NCBI RefSeq assembly: GCF_003544875.1
Contig: NZ_CP032094.1
Span: 1,532,878-1,596,877, forward strand
Origin: Vibrio alfacsensis
GTDB taxonomy: Bacteria; Pseudomonadota; Gammaproteobacteria; Enterobacterales; Vibrionaceae
Direction of reading: 5' to 3'
Length of the DNA stretch: 64,000 nucleotides
Both the position numbers and the translations under genes were made by a program. Under the pieces are notes generated by a model, which saw nothing but the letters and a program-made list of their open reading frames with translations, searched no databases and was not told the origin of the DNA. Positions 36,657 to 45,402 of the stretch are shown in pieces (the first letter of the stretch is position 1; the number at the start of each line of letters is the position of its first letter).

Positions 36657-39600
36657 TTATGCATTCTCAACATGAGCGAAAAGATGTTTCGTAAAGCGGT
36701 ATAGGTAGTGAGGACCGCCTGCCTTTGGACCAGTGCCAGACAAGCCTTGACCACCGAATGGTTGAACCCCAACCACCGCACCCACTTGATCGCGGTTGAT
36801 GTAGCAGTTACCCACTCGAGCGTGTTTTTCAATCCAACGATAAGTGGTCTCATTACGGCTATGGATACCCATTGTCAGACCAAACCCCGTTTGGTTGATT
36901 TGCTCAACTACGTTTGGTAGTTCTGACGCTTTAAAGCGAACAATGTGCAAGATAGGACCGAATTGTTCTTCTTTCAGTACATCAATACCTGAAATTTCGA
37001 ATGCACTCGGTGACACAAAATCACCGTGCTCACACGTTTCATCCAGTTGCAGCTGCGCGACTTTGGTTTGCGTACTCGCCATGTGCTCAAGGTGAGCAAG
37101 GAGCTTGTTTTTTGCGTTGCTGTCGATAACCGGACCAACATCAGTTTTGTGTAGATAAGGAATACCAACATGCAGTTCATTCATCGCCCCTTGGATAAGG
37201 TTGATGATGCGATCGGCCACATCTTCTTGAACAAATAGAACGCGCAAGGCAGAACAGCGTTGACCAGCCGAAGCGAAAGCAGAACGAATAACGTCACGCA
37301 CAACCTGCTCTGGCAGTGCGGTACTATCCACAATCATGGCGTTTTGACCGCCAGTTTCAGCGATAAACGGTACTGGCTTCGCGCTGCGCTCGGCAAGCGT
37401 CACGTTGATGCGCTGTGCCGTAGCGGTTGAACCGGTGAACGCCACACCTGCAATCGCATTATGCGATGTTAACGCATGGCCGATTTCAGCTCCGCGACCT
37501 GTCAAGAATTGAATCGCCCCTGTTGGGAATCCAGCTTCTAACATCAATTCAACCGCACGTGCTGCAATCAAGCTGGTTTGCTCTGCTGGCTTGGCCACAA
37601 CCGTATTACCCGCCACCAATGCCGCAGTTACTTGACCAAGGAAGATCGCCAACGGAAAGTTCCAAGGGCTGATACAAACGAATACGCCCAGCCCTTCACG
37701 GCTAGAGATACGCTTCACGCCATCAAAACCTTCCAACTCAAACGGCTGAAGATTTTGCGCTTGTTTCGCGTAGTAACGACAGAAGTCGACCGCTTCACGC
37801 ACTTCATCGATGCTGTCATGAATCGTCTTGCCCGCCTCTTGATGACAAATCGCCACCAGCTCCGCCAAGTTTTCTTCCATCAGATCCGCAAGCTTATCTA
37901 AGCATGCGGCTTTTTTCTCAATGTCGGTGCCTTTCCACGCAGGGAATGCAGCATCAGCGGCTTCGATCGCAGCGGAAACATGATCAAGGTTAGCGAAAGC
38001 CACCTGACCGACTTCGATACGACGATCATAAGGTGCGGTAATGATCTCTGCAGCATTTCCCTTGATCATGCTTTCGGCATGTTTCACACCATTGATGATC
38101 GGACCTGCTGTCCATTTCTGTGTTAGAAAGCTTTCAACCTGCGCTTCAAATGGTTTCACTTCACTATCGATATCAACGTTCACACCGTATGAGTTTTTGC
38201 GCTCAGGGAAGATGTTCGTTGGCATTGGGATTTGGCAATTGTTCAGCGTATCAAAGGACGTCAGCACATCCACCGGGTGATGTGTCAATTCTGAAATAGG
38301 GCAACGGGCATCCACTAAACGGTGGACAAACGAGCTGTTCGCGCCGTTTTCTAGTAAGCGGCGAACCAAGTAAGGAAGTAGATCCGCATGGCTACCTACT
38401 GGCGCATAAATACGAACGGTTTGACCGTAAGTCTCCATCACATGGTTATAAAGTGAATCGCCCATACCATGCAGACGTTGGAATTCGTAATCTCTATGCG
38501 CTGCCATCACCGCAATCGCTGTCACGGTGTGTGCATTGTGACTAGCAAATTGAGGGAAGATATTGCCACGGACACTTTCGCTTAATAGGAAACGCGCGCA
38601 CGCGAGATAAGCAACATCGGTCGCTTCTTTGCGCGTATAAACTGGGTAGTTCTCGTAACCTGCTTGTTGTGACCACTTAATTTCGCTGTCCCAGTACGCA
38701 CCTTTCACTAGCCGAAGCGGAATAAGGTCGCCCTGCTCTTTCGCCAGACCGTTTAGCCATACCAATACTGGCAGTGCACGTTTCGAATACGCCTGAACGA
38801 CCAAACCAAACTTACCCCAGCCTTTGACTAGGTCACTTCGGTACAGCTTTTCAAACAGTTTTAGCGATAGCTCTAAGCGGTCAGCTTCTTCTGCGTCAAT
38901 CGTGATGGCAACATCCACTTCGATAGCACGTTTAAGCAGTTGCGTTAACGTGTCGTAAAGCTCTGTCATCACGCGCTCTTCATTCGCCACTTCGTAACGT
39001 GGGTGAAGCGCAGAAAGCTTAATAGAAACAGAGGGTGCAGGGCTTGTATCACTACCCCCATCCTTGCTAAGAGTAATTTCACGACCAACAGCTTCAATCG
39101 CCATTAAGTAGTCTTTGAAGTACTTGCTTGCGTCTGCCGTGGTCAGCGCCGCCTCACCCAACATATCAAATGAGTAAGTGAAACCTTTATCGCGCATTGG
39201 ACGACCGTTCTTTTGCGCTTCTTCAATCGTACGGCCACGAACAAACTGATGACCCATGACTTTCATGGCCTGATACATGGCTTTGCGGATCACAGGTTCT
39301 GAGAATTTGTTTACCAGACGGTTTACAGCCTGACCTGGGCTCTGGGTTTCTTGCTCACCAAGACCAATCACTTTACCTGTTAACATTAATCCCCAAGTTG
39401 ATGCGTTAACGAATACTGAATCGGAACTCTTAAGGTGGGATTTCCAGTCAGCCACACTTAACTTGTCTTTAATTAAGGCATCGGCCGTTACTGAATCGGG
39501 AATACGCATCAAGGCTTCTGCTAGACACATAAGCAAAATACCCTCTTGGGTATCTAGGCTGTATTCCAGCAGCAGTGCATCAATCATTTGAATTGATTTT

Positions 39601-39803
39601 TTATCAGCACGAATGGCTTCGATAAGCTGGGTTGTTTGGGTCGTGATTGCCGATTTTTCTTCCGTTGTCGGCGTTGCTAGCGGCAATAATTGCTCTAACC
39701 ATTGAGACTCGTCCACCATGTACAATGGCGAGATCAGTGACCACAACTTATCAAGCGGCTGCTCGATAAATTCCGGTGTTAACACGTTTGTTGCAGTAAA
39801 CAT
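36657..39803 (-). CDS. putA: Bifunctional proline dehydrogenase / P5C dehydrogenase
   Basis: 1048 residues. Proline dehydrogenase barrel about 80-480 (IKLSALHPRY, RLVKGAYWDSEIK, LLENGANSSFVHRL) and P5C dehydrogenase about 560-1040 (ISPWNFPLAIFLGQVTAALVAGNTVVAKPAEQT, catalytic ETGGQNAM and SAGQRCSALRVLFV, GGQGLSGTGPKAGGP). It oxidises proline to glutamate through P5C at the membrane, with FAD and NAD+. There is no N-terminal ribbon-helix-helix, so unlike E. coli PutA it should not bind DNA; the adjacent AraC regulator probably does that job. Two oriCII-iteron-like sequences lie inside the gene (37974-37991, 38058-38075). Confidence 0.96.
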   Translation of the reverse strand: MFTATNVLTPEFIEQPLDKLWSLISPLYMVDESQWLEQLLPLATPTTEEKSAITTQTTQLIEAIRADKKSIQMIDALLLEYSLDTQEGILLMCLAEALMRIPDSVTADALIKDKLSVADWKSHLKSSDSVFVNASTWGLMLTGKVIGLGEQETQSPGQAVNRLVNKFSEPVIRKAMYQAMKVMGHQFVRGRTIEEAQKNGRPMRDKGFTYSFDMLGEAALTTADASKYFKDYLMAIEAVGREITLSKDGGSDTSPAPSVSIKLSALHPRYEVANEERVMTELYDTLTQLLKRAIEVDVAITIDAEEADRLELSLKLFEKLYRSDLVKGWGKFGLVVQAYSKRALPVLVWLNGLAKEQGDLIPLRLVKGAYWDSEIKWSQQAGYENYPVYTRKEATDVAYLACARFLLSESVRGNIFPQFASHNAHTVTAIAVMAAHRDYEFQRLHGMGDSLYNHVMETYGQTVRIYAPVGSHADLLPYLVRRLLENGANSSFVHRLVDARCPISELTHHPVDVLTSFDTLNNCQIPMPTNIFPERKNSYGVNVDIDSEVKPFEAQVESFLTQKWTAGPIINGVKHAESMIKGNAAEIITAPYDRRIEVGQVAFANLDHVSAAIEAADAAFPAWKGTDIEKKAACLDKLADLMEENLAELVAICHQEAGKTIHDSIDEVREAVDFCRYYAKQAQNLQPFELEGFDGVKRISSREGLGVFVCISPWNFPLAIFLGQVTAALVAGNTVVAKPAEQTSLIAARAVELMLEAGFPTGAIQFLTGRGAEIGHALTSHNAIAGVAFTGSTATAQRINVTLAERSAKPVPFIAETGGQNAMIVDSTALPEQVVRDVIRSAFASAGQRCSALRVLFVQEDVADRIINLIQGAMNELHVGIPYLHKTDVGPVIDSNAKNKLLAHLEHMASTQTKVAQLQLDETCEHGDFVSPSAFEISGIDVLKEEQFGPILHIVRFKASELPNVVEQINQTGFGLTMGIHSRNETTYRWIEKHARVGNCYINRDQVGAVVGVQPFGGQGLSGTGPKAGGPHYLYRFTKHLFAHVENA
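37974..37991 (+). other. RctB-iteron-like site inside putA
   Basis: GGAAACATGATCAAGGTT: same GGAA flank and ATGATCAAG core as the iterons at 63571 and 63643. It lies in coding sequence, so chance is possible. Confidence 0.5.
38058..38075 (-). other. RctB-iteron-like site inside putA, 18-bp match to oriCII
   Basis: On the minus strand this reads GAAAGCATGATCAAGGGA, identical over 18 bases to the origin iteron at 63572-63589. It encodes part of PutA (ESMIKG). Confidence 0.6.
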
Positions 39804-40152
39804 GCGTTTTCCTCAATCTCTCTCCTCGAAAACCGCTTCGAGGATCATCAATGGCTAGCAGTGTATTTTGAGGCCGAGAAGAATACTTGTCAAAAGCTCC
39901 GAGTTTTTTGTCAAAAACTCGCTTTTATAACAATATAACTACATAGTCACACGCAAATGCTCAATATTTTGTATGGCAAATATTAATCTCCAACCTTTTT
40001 ACAACAAAACAAAGCAAATATGAGGCATATTTTTCTTAAATAAGAGTGATTTAGATTACTTTTTGAATAAGAGAAAGCCCAAACGCATTAAATATTAATC
40101 ATTTCCATCAAAAATTGCGTGAATCACGTTTGATTGCTCAAATTTCAAGCGC
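39804..40152. other. putA upstream region, no gene
   Basis: AT-rich leader between putA and the araC terminator; it must hold the putA promoter and AraC-type binding sites. No ORF or further repeat recognised. Confidence 0.6.
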
Positions 40153-40179
40153 AAAAAAGCCGCGAGTGATCCGCGGCTT
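40153..40179 (-). terminator. Terminator of the AraC gene
   Basis: AAGCCGCG and CGCGGCTT form an 8-bp stem; six A on the left give the T-run for minus-strand transcripts. It lies 48 bases after the araC stop. Confidence 0.9.
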
Positions 40180-40227
40180 AACTCATGATCTCAAAACTGA
40201 AAACGTTATTGGGCAAATAAAACCGGA

Positions 40228-41040
40228 CTATCCAACCTGTTTCTTATATTGAGATGGCGATAAACCCTGTAAGCGAGTAAAAGTATGAGTGAACGTACTT
40301 TGACTGGAGAATCCCGTAAACTCGGCAATTTGACCTAGTGTTAAATGACCTTTCTCTATCAAGTCACGTGCCATATCGATCCGTTTACCCAGTACATACT
40401 GATGTGGAGTGATGCCCATTTGATCTTTAAACAAGCTGTGAAATTGGCTCTCACCCAAGAATACGCTACCTGCCAACTGTGCCACGCTGATTTTGTGGCT
40501 AAGATGCTGCTCGATATAACGATCAATCGCCTCAAGATCGAAGCGTGATTCTTTCTTACTGGTTTCAAATACAGAAATATGGCGCTGCATAAGCGCGATC
40601 ACGGTATCGTTGCACGCTCGACTGAGTAGCAAGTCATCAGGAGAACTACGCATTTCTTGAACCAACATTTGAATCAATTTTTGGATTTGACCATCGAGTT
40701 GAAAATACAGATGAGACTGCTCCAAACTGTTGATTTTTTGCAGCATATTTGGGTCGTCATTACTAGGTTTAGGTAAGTTTAACACCAAAATATCGGACTG
40801 ATGAATCACGCCACCGAAAGCATGATCAGAGCATGCAGTCACAACACAACCTTGTCCTGGCCCAACCAAATTCCCCTGCCCACGAACTTCAAATTCGGCC
40901 TGTCCCTTTAGACCAATCACAATTTGTGTGTATGCATGATCATGACAAGCCATATAAGACGGAAGCGTGATCAACTCTGCTGGTTTTGGCAGCATGATCT
41001 CTTTATATGGCGGGACTTTCGGGTTATCTGCAGTACTCAT
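40228..41040 (-). CDS. AraC-family regulator, probable proline-operon activator
   Basis: 270 residues: N-terminal cupin-like sensing domain (about 20-110, HDHAYTQIVIGLKGQAEFEVRGQG) and C-terminal AraC helix-turn-helix pair (about 170-268, ISVAQLAGSVFLGESQFHSLFKDQMGITPHQYV). It lies just upstream of putA on the same strand, with its own terminator, matching the PutR position in vibrios, where it activates putAP in response to proline. The proline role is inferred from position. Two ATGATCA sequences lie within it (40822 and 40936), the first with a GAAAGC flank. Confidence 0.85.
   Translation of the reverse strand: MSTADNPKVPPYKEIMLPKPAELITLPSYMACHDHAYTQIVIGLKGQAEFEVRGQGNLVGPGQGCVVTACSDHAFGGVIHQSDILVLNLPKPSNDDPNMLQKINSLEQSHLYFQLDGQIQKLIQMLVQEMRSSPDDLLLSRACNDTVIALMQRHISVFETSKKESRFDLEAIDRYIEQHLSHKISVAQLAGSVFLGESQFHSLFKDQMGITPHQYVLGKRIDMARDLIEKGHLTLGQIAEFTGFSSQSTFTHTFTRLQGLSPSQYKKQVG
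40816..40833 (+). other. RctB-iteron-like site inside the AraC gene
   Basis: GAAAGCATGATCAGAGCA shares GAAAGCATGATCA with the origin iteron at 63572. A palindromic ATGATCATG follows at 40936. Confidence 0.45.
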
Positions 41041-41144
41041 TTCGAACAGTTGTCTTTACACGGTAGGCTTACACCTTGGCATCATATACTTTCTCTATTG
41101 GCTTGCAAATCATCACCGTTCCAATTGCGCAAGATCCTATCAAT

Positions 41145-41191
41145 ATGATCATGAACCTTCACATGATCATAGTTCCGGAACGATGATCATG
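41145..41191. other. Cluster of ATGATCAT sites with a 30-bp palindrome
   Basis: Three ATGATCAT octamers (41145, 41163, 41183). The last two form a 30-bp inverted repeat: CATGATCATAGTTCC at 41162-41176 faces GGAACGATGATCATG at 41177-41191, one mismatch between arms. Each arm has the GGAAC flank plus ATGATCA core of the origin iterons, set tail to tail. It lies 105-155 bases upstream of the AraC gene, so it could also be that gene's operator. Confidence 0.6.
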
Positions 41192-41460
41192 CGCGTATAA
41201 CCTACGGTCAATGTACACCCAATTTTATTAACAAAAACCGTAAGATAGCGAAATCTAACCCATTTTACCTTTCGTCTTAGAACGATCTTTGATATTGAAA
41301 CACACCGCCATGTAAGGCACAGCGCTTGTCGGCCTTGAAATTTAGCTCAATCCAGACTTAGAAAGGTAAAAGCCGCTAACATTCGATAGGTAAAAGATCA
41401 AGAATCTAGCAAGATAGAGGGATTTCCCCTTATACCTTAAATTCAATACATTAAGCCCAG

Positions 41461-41615
41461 AGCGCTAGGATGCATACGATCCTAGTACTCACGGTATCTA
41501 CTTGATACCTCTAACTTACTTAGCAGACCCTCGCTATGTAATTTAGAACCTCTTCTACACGTCGACAAGATTATATCTTGTGTTGCCAGCCCGTCTTCAG
41601 GCTGGCCTTTTTTTT
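41461..41615 (+). ncRNA. Small structured RNA candidate
   Basis: No ORF, but four successive perfect hairpins on the plus strand: CTAGGAT/ATCCTAG (465-485), GGTATC/GATACC (493-509), ACAAGAT/ATCTTGT (565-581) and the terminator GCCAGCC/GGCTGGC with eight T (585-615). The unpaired stretch between the second and third (about 510-564) is U/C-rich and could pair with target mRNAs. The 5' end is not known; transcription may begin near 41440. The terminator is 318 bases before the next gene, so this is not simply its leader. I do not recognise a known vibrio sRNA. Confidence 0.6.
41585..41615 (+). terminator. Strong intrinsic terminator of the RNA candidate
   Basis: GCCAGCC and GGCTGGC, 8-base loop, then C and eight T. 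No protein gene on the plus strand ends nearby, which is the main reason to propose a small RNA. Confidence 0.95.
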
Positions 41616-41698
41616 ATCTAATCCCAATGAAAACAATGGTATAAACTGGTATCATAGCGTTGTCTCAACGTATCCTAACGTTAATCATTACGCTGAGT

Positions 41699-41716
41699 TA
41701 CCTTGATCATTCTTCC
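41699..41716 (-). other. RctB-iteron-like site
   Basis: On the minus strand GGAAGAATGATCAAGG, the same flank and core as the origin arm GGAAGAATGATCA at 63519. Non-coding. Confidence 0.65.
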
Positions 41717-41746
41717 AATCTTCCAGTTCAACCTGACACGATTATC

Positions 41747-41764
41747 GAAAGCATGATCAAGGTG
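41747..41764 (+). other. RctB-iteron-like site
   Basis: GAAAGCATGATCAAGGTG, identical over 16 bases to the origin iteron at 63572. It faces the copy at 41699, about 40 bases apart. Non-coding. Confidence 0.65.
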
Positions 41765-41932
41765 CACTCTTGCGATGAACAACCATGGATCCAGCGAGTG
41801 ATATCAATTTGAATCATTGTTGAATAATTGCGCGCTTTGCTCCGAAAAGGTCGCCTTAAACCAAACTCGGAACGTATTTATTTGAATTAGGAAGACATTG
41901 ATCCGCAATCACGCAGACCATAAATAGCAGTA

Positions 41933-42571
41933 GTGAGCCCCCTTTTGAATATTCCAGTCAATACCATAGAACAGTCGCTCCTTCGACAGCTACCGGGTTG
42001 TTGGGGGTGCAAAGATAAAGAGTCTGTATTCCGCTATGTCAATCAGGAATACGCTGAACTCATGGGGCACTCTTCTCCTGATGAGTGCATTGGGAAGACG
42101 GATTTTGAAATGCTCAGTCCGACCATTGAGTGTGCTCAAGAATTTCAACGCCAAGACCAACATGTGATTGAAACCGGCGAGTCACTTAAGATCCTCGATA
42201 TTCATCCATACCCAGACGGTCACTGGCGAGCACATATCTTTACCAAAACACCTTGGCGTGATGACACTGGCAACGTTCTCGGCACCATATTCTATGGTAG
42301 AGAACTCACCGACACTGCCGTGATCGAAGTTGGGTACTGGGTGTGTCGCGCGATAGGCGTCAATCCGAATAAACAATCAATTTTTCGCTTCTCGAACGTC
42401 AAACCAGAACCAGACAAACTCACCTGTCGGGAGCAAGAAACACTATTTTTATTACTTTATGGGAAAAAGCCGCAGTTCATTGCGCAGGCGATGGGGATTT
42501 CCACAAAAACCGTGGAAGGACATGTCGCTCGCTTGCGAGCTAAGTTTGAAGCGAACAGTAAAACGAGTTAA
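41933..42571 (+). CDS. PAS-LuxR-type transcriptional regulator
   Basis: 212 residues from a GTG start. N-terminal PAS domain (about 10-120, LPGCWGCKDKESVFRYVNQEYAELMGHSSPDECIGKTDFEM) and C-terminal LuxR helix-turn-helix (about 160-205, LTCREQETLFLLLYGKKPQFIAQAMGISTKTVEGHV). There is no receiver or autoinducer domain; the PAS probably senses a ligand or redox state. It follows the non-coding block with iteron-like sites and RNA candidate, with about 370 bases of leader region. Targets unknown. Confidence 0.88.
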   Translation: MSPLLNIPVNTIEQSLLRQLPGCWGCKDKESVFRYVNQEYAELMGHSSPDECIGKTDFEMLSPTIECAQEFQRQDQHVIETGESLKILDIHPYPDGHWRAHIFTKTPWRDDTGNVLGTIFYGRELTDTAVIEVGYWVCRAIGVNPNKQSIFRFSNVKPEPDKLTCREQETLFLLLYGKKPQFIAQAMGISTKTVEGHVARLRAKFEANSKTS

Positions 42572-42681
42572 TAGATAAAGCGATGGAAGCCGGTTACGGT
42601 TCTATCGTGCCAAGAAGTTTGTTGAAACATCAACTTTCTGTCGTTCTTAATGGAGAACGTTAAAGGCATTACCCACAAAAC

Positions 42682-42722
42682 AAAAACACCGCCAGACTCT
42701 AACTTAAAAGAGCTCGGCGGTG
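42682..42722 (-). terminator. Terminator of pdxH
   Basis: CACCGCC and GGCGGTG form a 7-bp outer stem with partial inner pairing; the minus strand continues TTTTTGTTTTG. It probably also serves the convergent PAS-LuxR gene. Confidence 0.85.
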
Positions 42723-42751
42723 CTTTATCAGTTAAGCATGCAACGTTTTCT

Positions 42752-43387
42752 CTACGGCGCTAGACGATCAATATCCCATGTGCCGTCTTGATTCGAAAAT
42801 AAGAAACGATCGTGAAGGCGGTGTTCGCCACCTTGCCAAAATTCAATACTCTGCACTTTAACTCGAAAGCCACCCCAAAACGTGGGTACAGGGATCTCAC
42901 CTTTGGCAAACTTATGCTTCAACTCCAGAAATTTACCCTCTAAGACGCCCCGTGCTGAAATACGACTGCTTTGTTTACTCGCAATCGCAGCAAGTTGGCT
43001 TTCTTTAGGACGAGAAGTGAAATATTTCATGTTTTCCATCGCGGTAAGCTTTTCGGCTACGCCCGTGATGTGAACCTGACGCTCAAGCGGGTGCCAAGGG
43101 AAATGTAGACTGATATTGCTATTGTGTTCAAGTTGCTGTGCTTTTCGACTGCCCAAGTTGGTGTAAAACACAAAGCCATCTTTATCAACTTTTTTGAGCA
43201 AGACAATACGTTGAAACGGCATGCCGTTTTCATCCACCGTTGCCACTGTCATTGCCGTAGGATCGGTCAATCCCGCCGCCACCGCTTGCTCCAACCAAAG
43301 ATTAAATTGATCAATCGGATCTGCTTTCAAATCTTTACGACGCAGGCCACCTTTTGTGTACTCACGACGAATATCAGCAAGTTCCAT
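42752..43387 (-). CDS. pdxH: Pyridoxamine 5'-phosphate oxidase
   Basis: 211 residues from the ATG at 43385-43387 ([29 protein letters not shown] ribosome site); the longer frame has no support. FMN-binding split-barrel with [61 protein letters not shown] and the C-terminal [22 protein letters not shown]. Oxidises PNP and PMP to pyridoxal 5'-phosphate. Single gene, divergent from the sensor kinase. Confidence 0.97.
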   Translation of the reverse strand: MELADIRREYTKGGLRRKDLKADPIDQFNLWLEQAVAAGLTDPTAMTVATVDENGMPFQRIVLLKKVDKDGFVFYTNLGSRKAQQLEHNSNISLHFPWHPLERQVHITGVAEKLTAMENMKYFTSRPKESQLAAIASKQSSRISARGVLEGKFLELKHKFAKGEIPVPTFWGGFRVKVQSIEFWQGGEHRLHDRFLFSNQDGTWDIDRLAP

Positions 43388-43557
43388 CTTCACTCCTTCA
43401 CTCGTTTTTTTCGATTGTGCGCCCGATAAATAGTAAATACAAGGCCAGAACGCGACAGCACAACTGACAAAGCCGTGTTTTGTCACGTTATCGCTTCACC
43501 TCACAACAAGGTGAAATGCCTTTTGATAACATAGCGTTAAAAACAAGTGAGTGAATC

Positions 43558-45402
43558 GTGAACCTACTTAACATTAACGCTTTACGCCATTTTTTGTCGG
43601 TCTTATTCGCCATCGGTGTGTTTGGGCTTGTTTTAACTCATCACTACGCAACGCAATACCAACAAGATCAATGGCAAGATAAACTCAAAAGCCAAGCCAT
43701 TCAAACAGGCCAAGAAATTGAGTATGAGCTTGCCAAGTTTGAACAAGTACCAAACCTACTGAGTCACGACCCAAGATTGCTTGCAGCCGTCAAAGTAGGC
43801 TCTCCTTCTCATTCGCTCAATCTTTTGTTGTCTGATTGGCTTGATCAAAGCCTTGCCGATACCATTTACGTTCATGATAAAACCGGGGTCGTCATTGCCT
43901 CAAGCAACTATCAACAAGATGACAGTTTCATTGGTGCTAACTTTGCTTTTCGCCCCTATTTTCAAAATGCACTCAAAGGACACACGGCGCAATACGTCGC
44001 ACTTGGTGTTCGTTCTAACAAACGTGGCTACTTCTTTTCTTCGCCACTTTGGGTCGATGGTGAAGTGAAAGGTGTGGTTACGGTAAAAGTTAACTTGGAG
44101 CAGTTAGAACAAACCCTCGCGCAAAACGATGGGGATTTATTAGTAACTGGTGTTCACAATGTGGTTTTCATGAGTAACTTGCCCAATTGGCGTTATCGTG
44201 CTCTGTTCCCGCTTTCCAAACAAGCACAGCAAGAGCTTAATCAAACTCAACAATATGGTGAAACACTACCATTATACTATGGCGAACTCACCAAGCAGAG
44301 TGGCGTTAATCAATTTGAAAACCATCAGCTATTGGTATCACCCAACTACCTCGCCTACACAACAAATATGTTTGATAAAGGCTTTCGCGTCATTGCATTT
44401 ATTCATCAACAAGAAGTCTCCACAGCCGTATTGCAAGCCGATATGGTGTATCTGCTGCTGTATGCGTTAGTGAGTTTGATTGCATTGGCATGGTTTCAAA
44501 TGCTGGTCAACAAGGCACGCCTTGCAAATGTGAATGCCAACTTAGAGCTAAAGGTACAGGAAAGAACCTTAATTCTCAGCCAAGCCAATGACAAGTTACA
44601 ACAAACGGTACGCCAATATGAGCAAAGCCAGCAAGAGCTCAAGCAAACACAACAAGAACTCACTCAAGCAACGAAGCTTGCGCTATTAGGAGAGCTCTCT
44701 GCCAGTATCAATCACGAAATAAATCAACCCCTGGCTGCTCTCAAAACCTATACAGAAAATTCACAGCGTTTAATGGAAAAGGAACGCTATCCAATGGTTC
44801 AAGACAACCTCAACAAAATGCTTGCTCTCAATGACACGATTGCAGAAGTCATTGCACGTTTAAAAGTCTTTACCAGAAAGAGCGGACAGCACCAGCACAA
44901 TGAAATCGCGCACCTTCACGATGCCGTGCACAATGCCTCCAGCATTCTAAGCAATAAGCTGATCAAGCAAGGTGTGACATTAAAAGTGCCATCGATTGGA
45001 CGTGACGTCATTCTTGCGATTCACAATGTTGAGCTCGAACAAGTGCTGATCAACCTACTCCATAATGCTGCGCAAGCCATGGAGGGGCATGGTATTGATC
45101 CACAGATATCCATCACCGTTCAATATCATGGTTCACAATGCGATATTCTGATTTCAGACAATGGTCCAGGGATGTCACATGACGCCCTTGCGAAAGTATT
45201 TGACCCATTTTTTACCACTAAACCCGAGGGATTAGGTTTAGGGTTGACCATTTCCAAACGCATCTTAGAAAGTTACCAAGGCACACTGGCGGCTTATCAA
45301 AACAAAGAGATAGATAGCATTGGTCAATCAAAGGGCATGACTTTCATTGTGACGGTGCCTTGTGCGATTAACATCAACAAAGAGGAAAACCGACATGCAT
45401 AG
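43558..45402 (+). CDS. DctB-like membrane sensor histidine kinase
   Basis: 614 residues, GTG start. First membrane helix about 10-28, periplasmic double-PAS/Cache domain (about 30-295, with IYVHDKTGVVIASSNY and RGYFFSSPLW), second helix about 300-320, coiled coil (QANDKLQQTVRQYEQSQQELKQTQQEL), then the H-box LALLGELSASINHEINQPLAAL, N-box NLLHNAAQAM and ATP lid DNGPGMSHDALAKVFDPFFTTKPEGLGLGL. It is of the DctB/C4-dicarboxylate type and is partnered by the overlapping regulator gene. The ligand is likely an organic acid but is not proven. Confidence 0.9.
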   Translation: MNLLNINALRHFLSVLFAIGVFGLVLTHHYATQYQQDQWQDKLKSQAIQTGQEIEYELAKFEQVPNLLSHDPRLLAAVKVGSPSHSLNLLLSDWLDQSLADTIYVHDKTGVVIASSNYQQDDSFIGANFAFRPYFQNALKGHTAQYVALGVRSNKRGYFFSSPLWVDGEVKGVVTVKVNLEQLEQTLAQNDGDLLVTGVHNVVFMSNLPNWRYRALFPLSKQAQQELNQTQQYGETLPLYYGELTKQSGVNQFENHQLLVSPNYLAYTTNMFDKGFRVIAFIHQQEVSTAVLQADMVYLLLYALVSLIALAWFQMLVNKARLANVNANLELKVQERTLILSQANDKLQQTVRQYEQSQQELKQTQQELTQATKLALLGELSASINHEINQPLAALKTYTENSQRLMEKERYPMVQDNLNKMLALNDTIAEVIARLKVFTRKSGQHQHNEIAHLHDAVHNASSILSNKLIKQGVTLKVPSIGRDVILAIHNVELEQVLINLLHNAAQAMEGHGIDPQISITVQYHGSQCDILISDNGPGMSHDALAKVFDPFFTTKPEGLGLGLTISKRILESYQGTLAAYQNKEIDSIGQSKGMTFIVTVPCAININKEENRHA

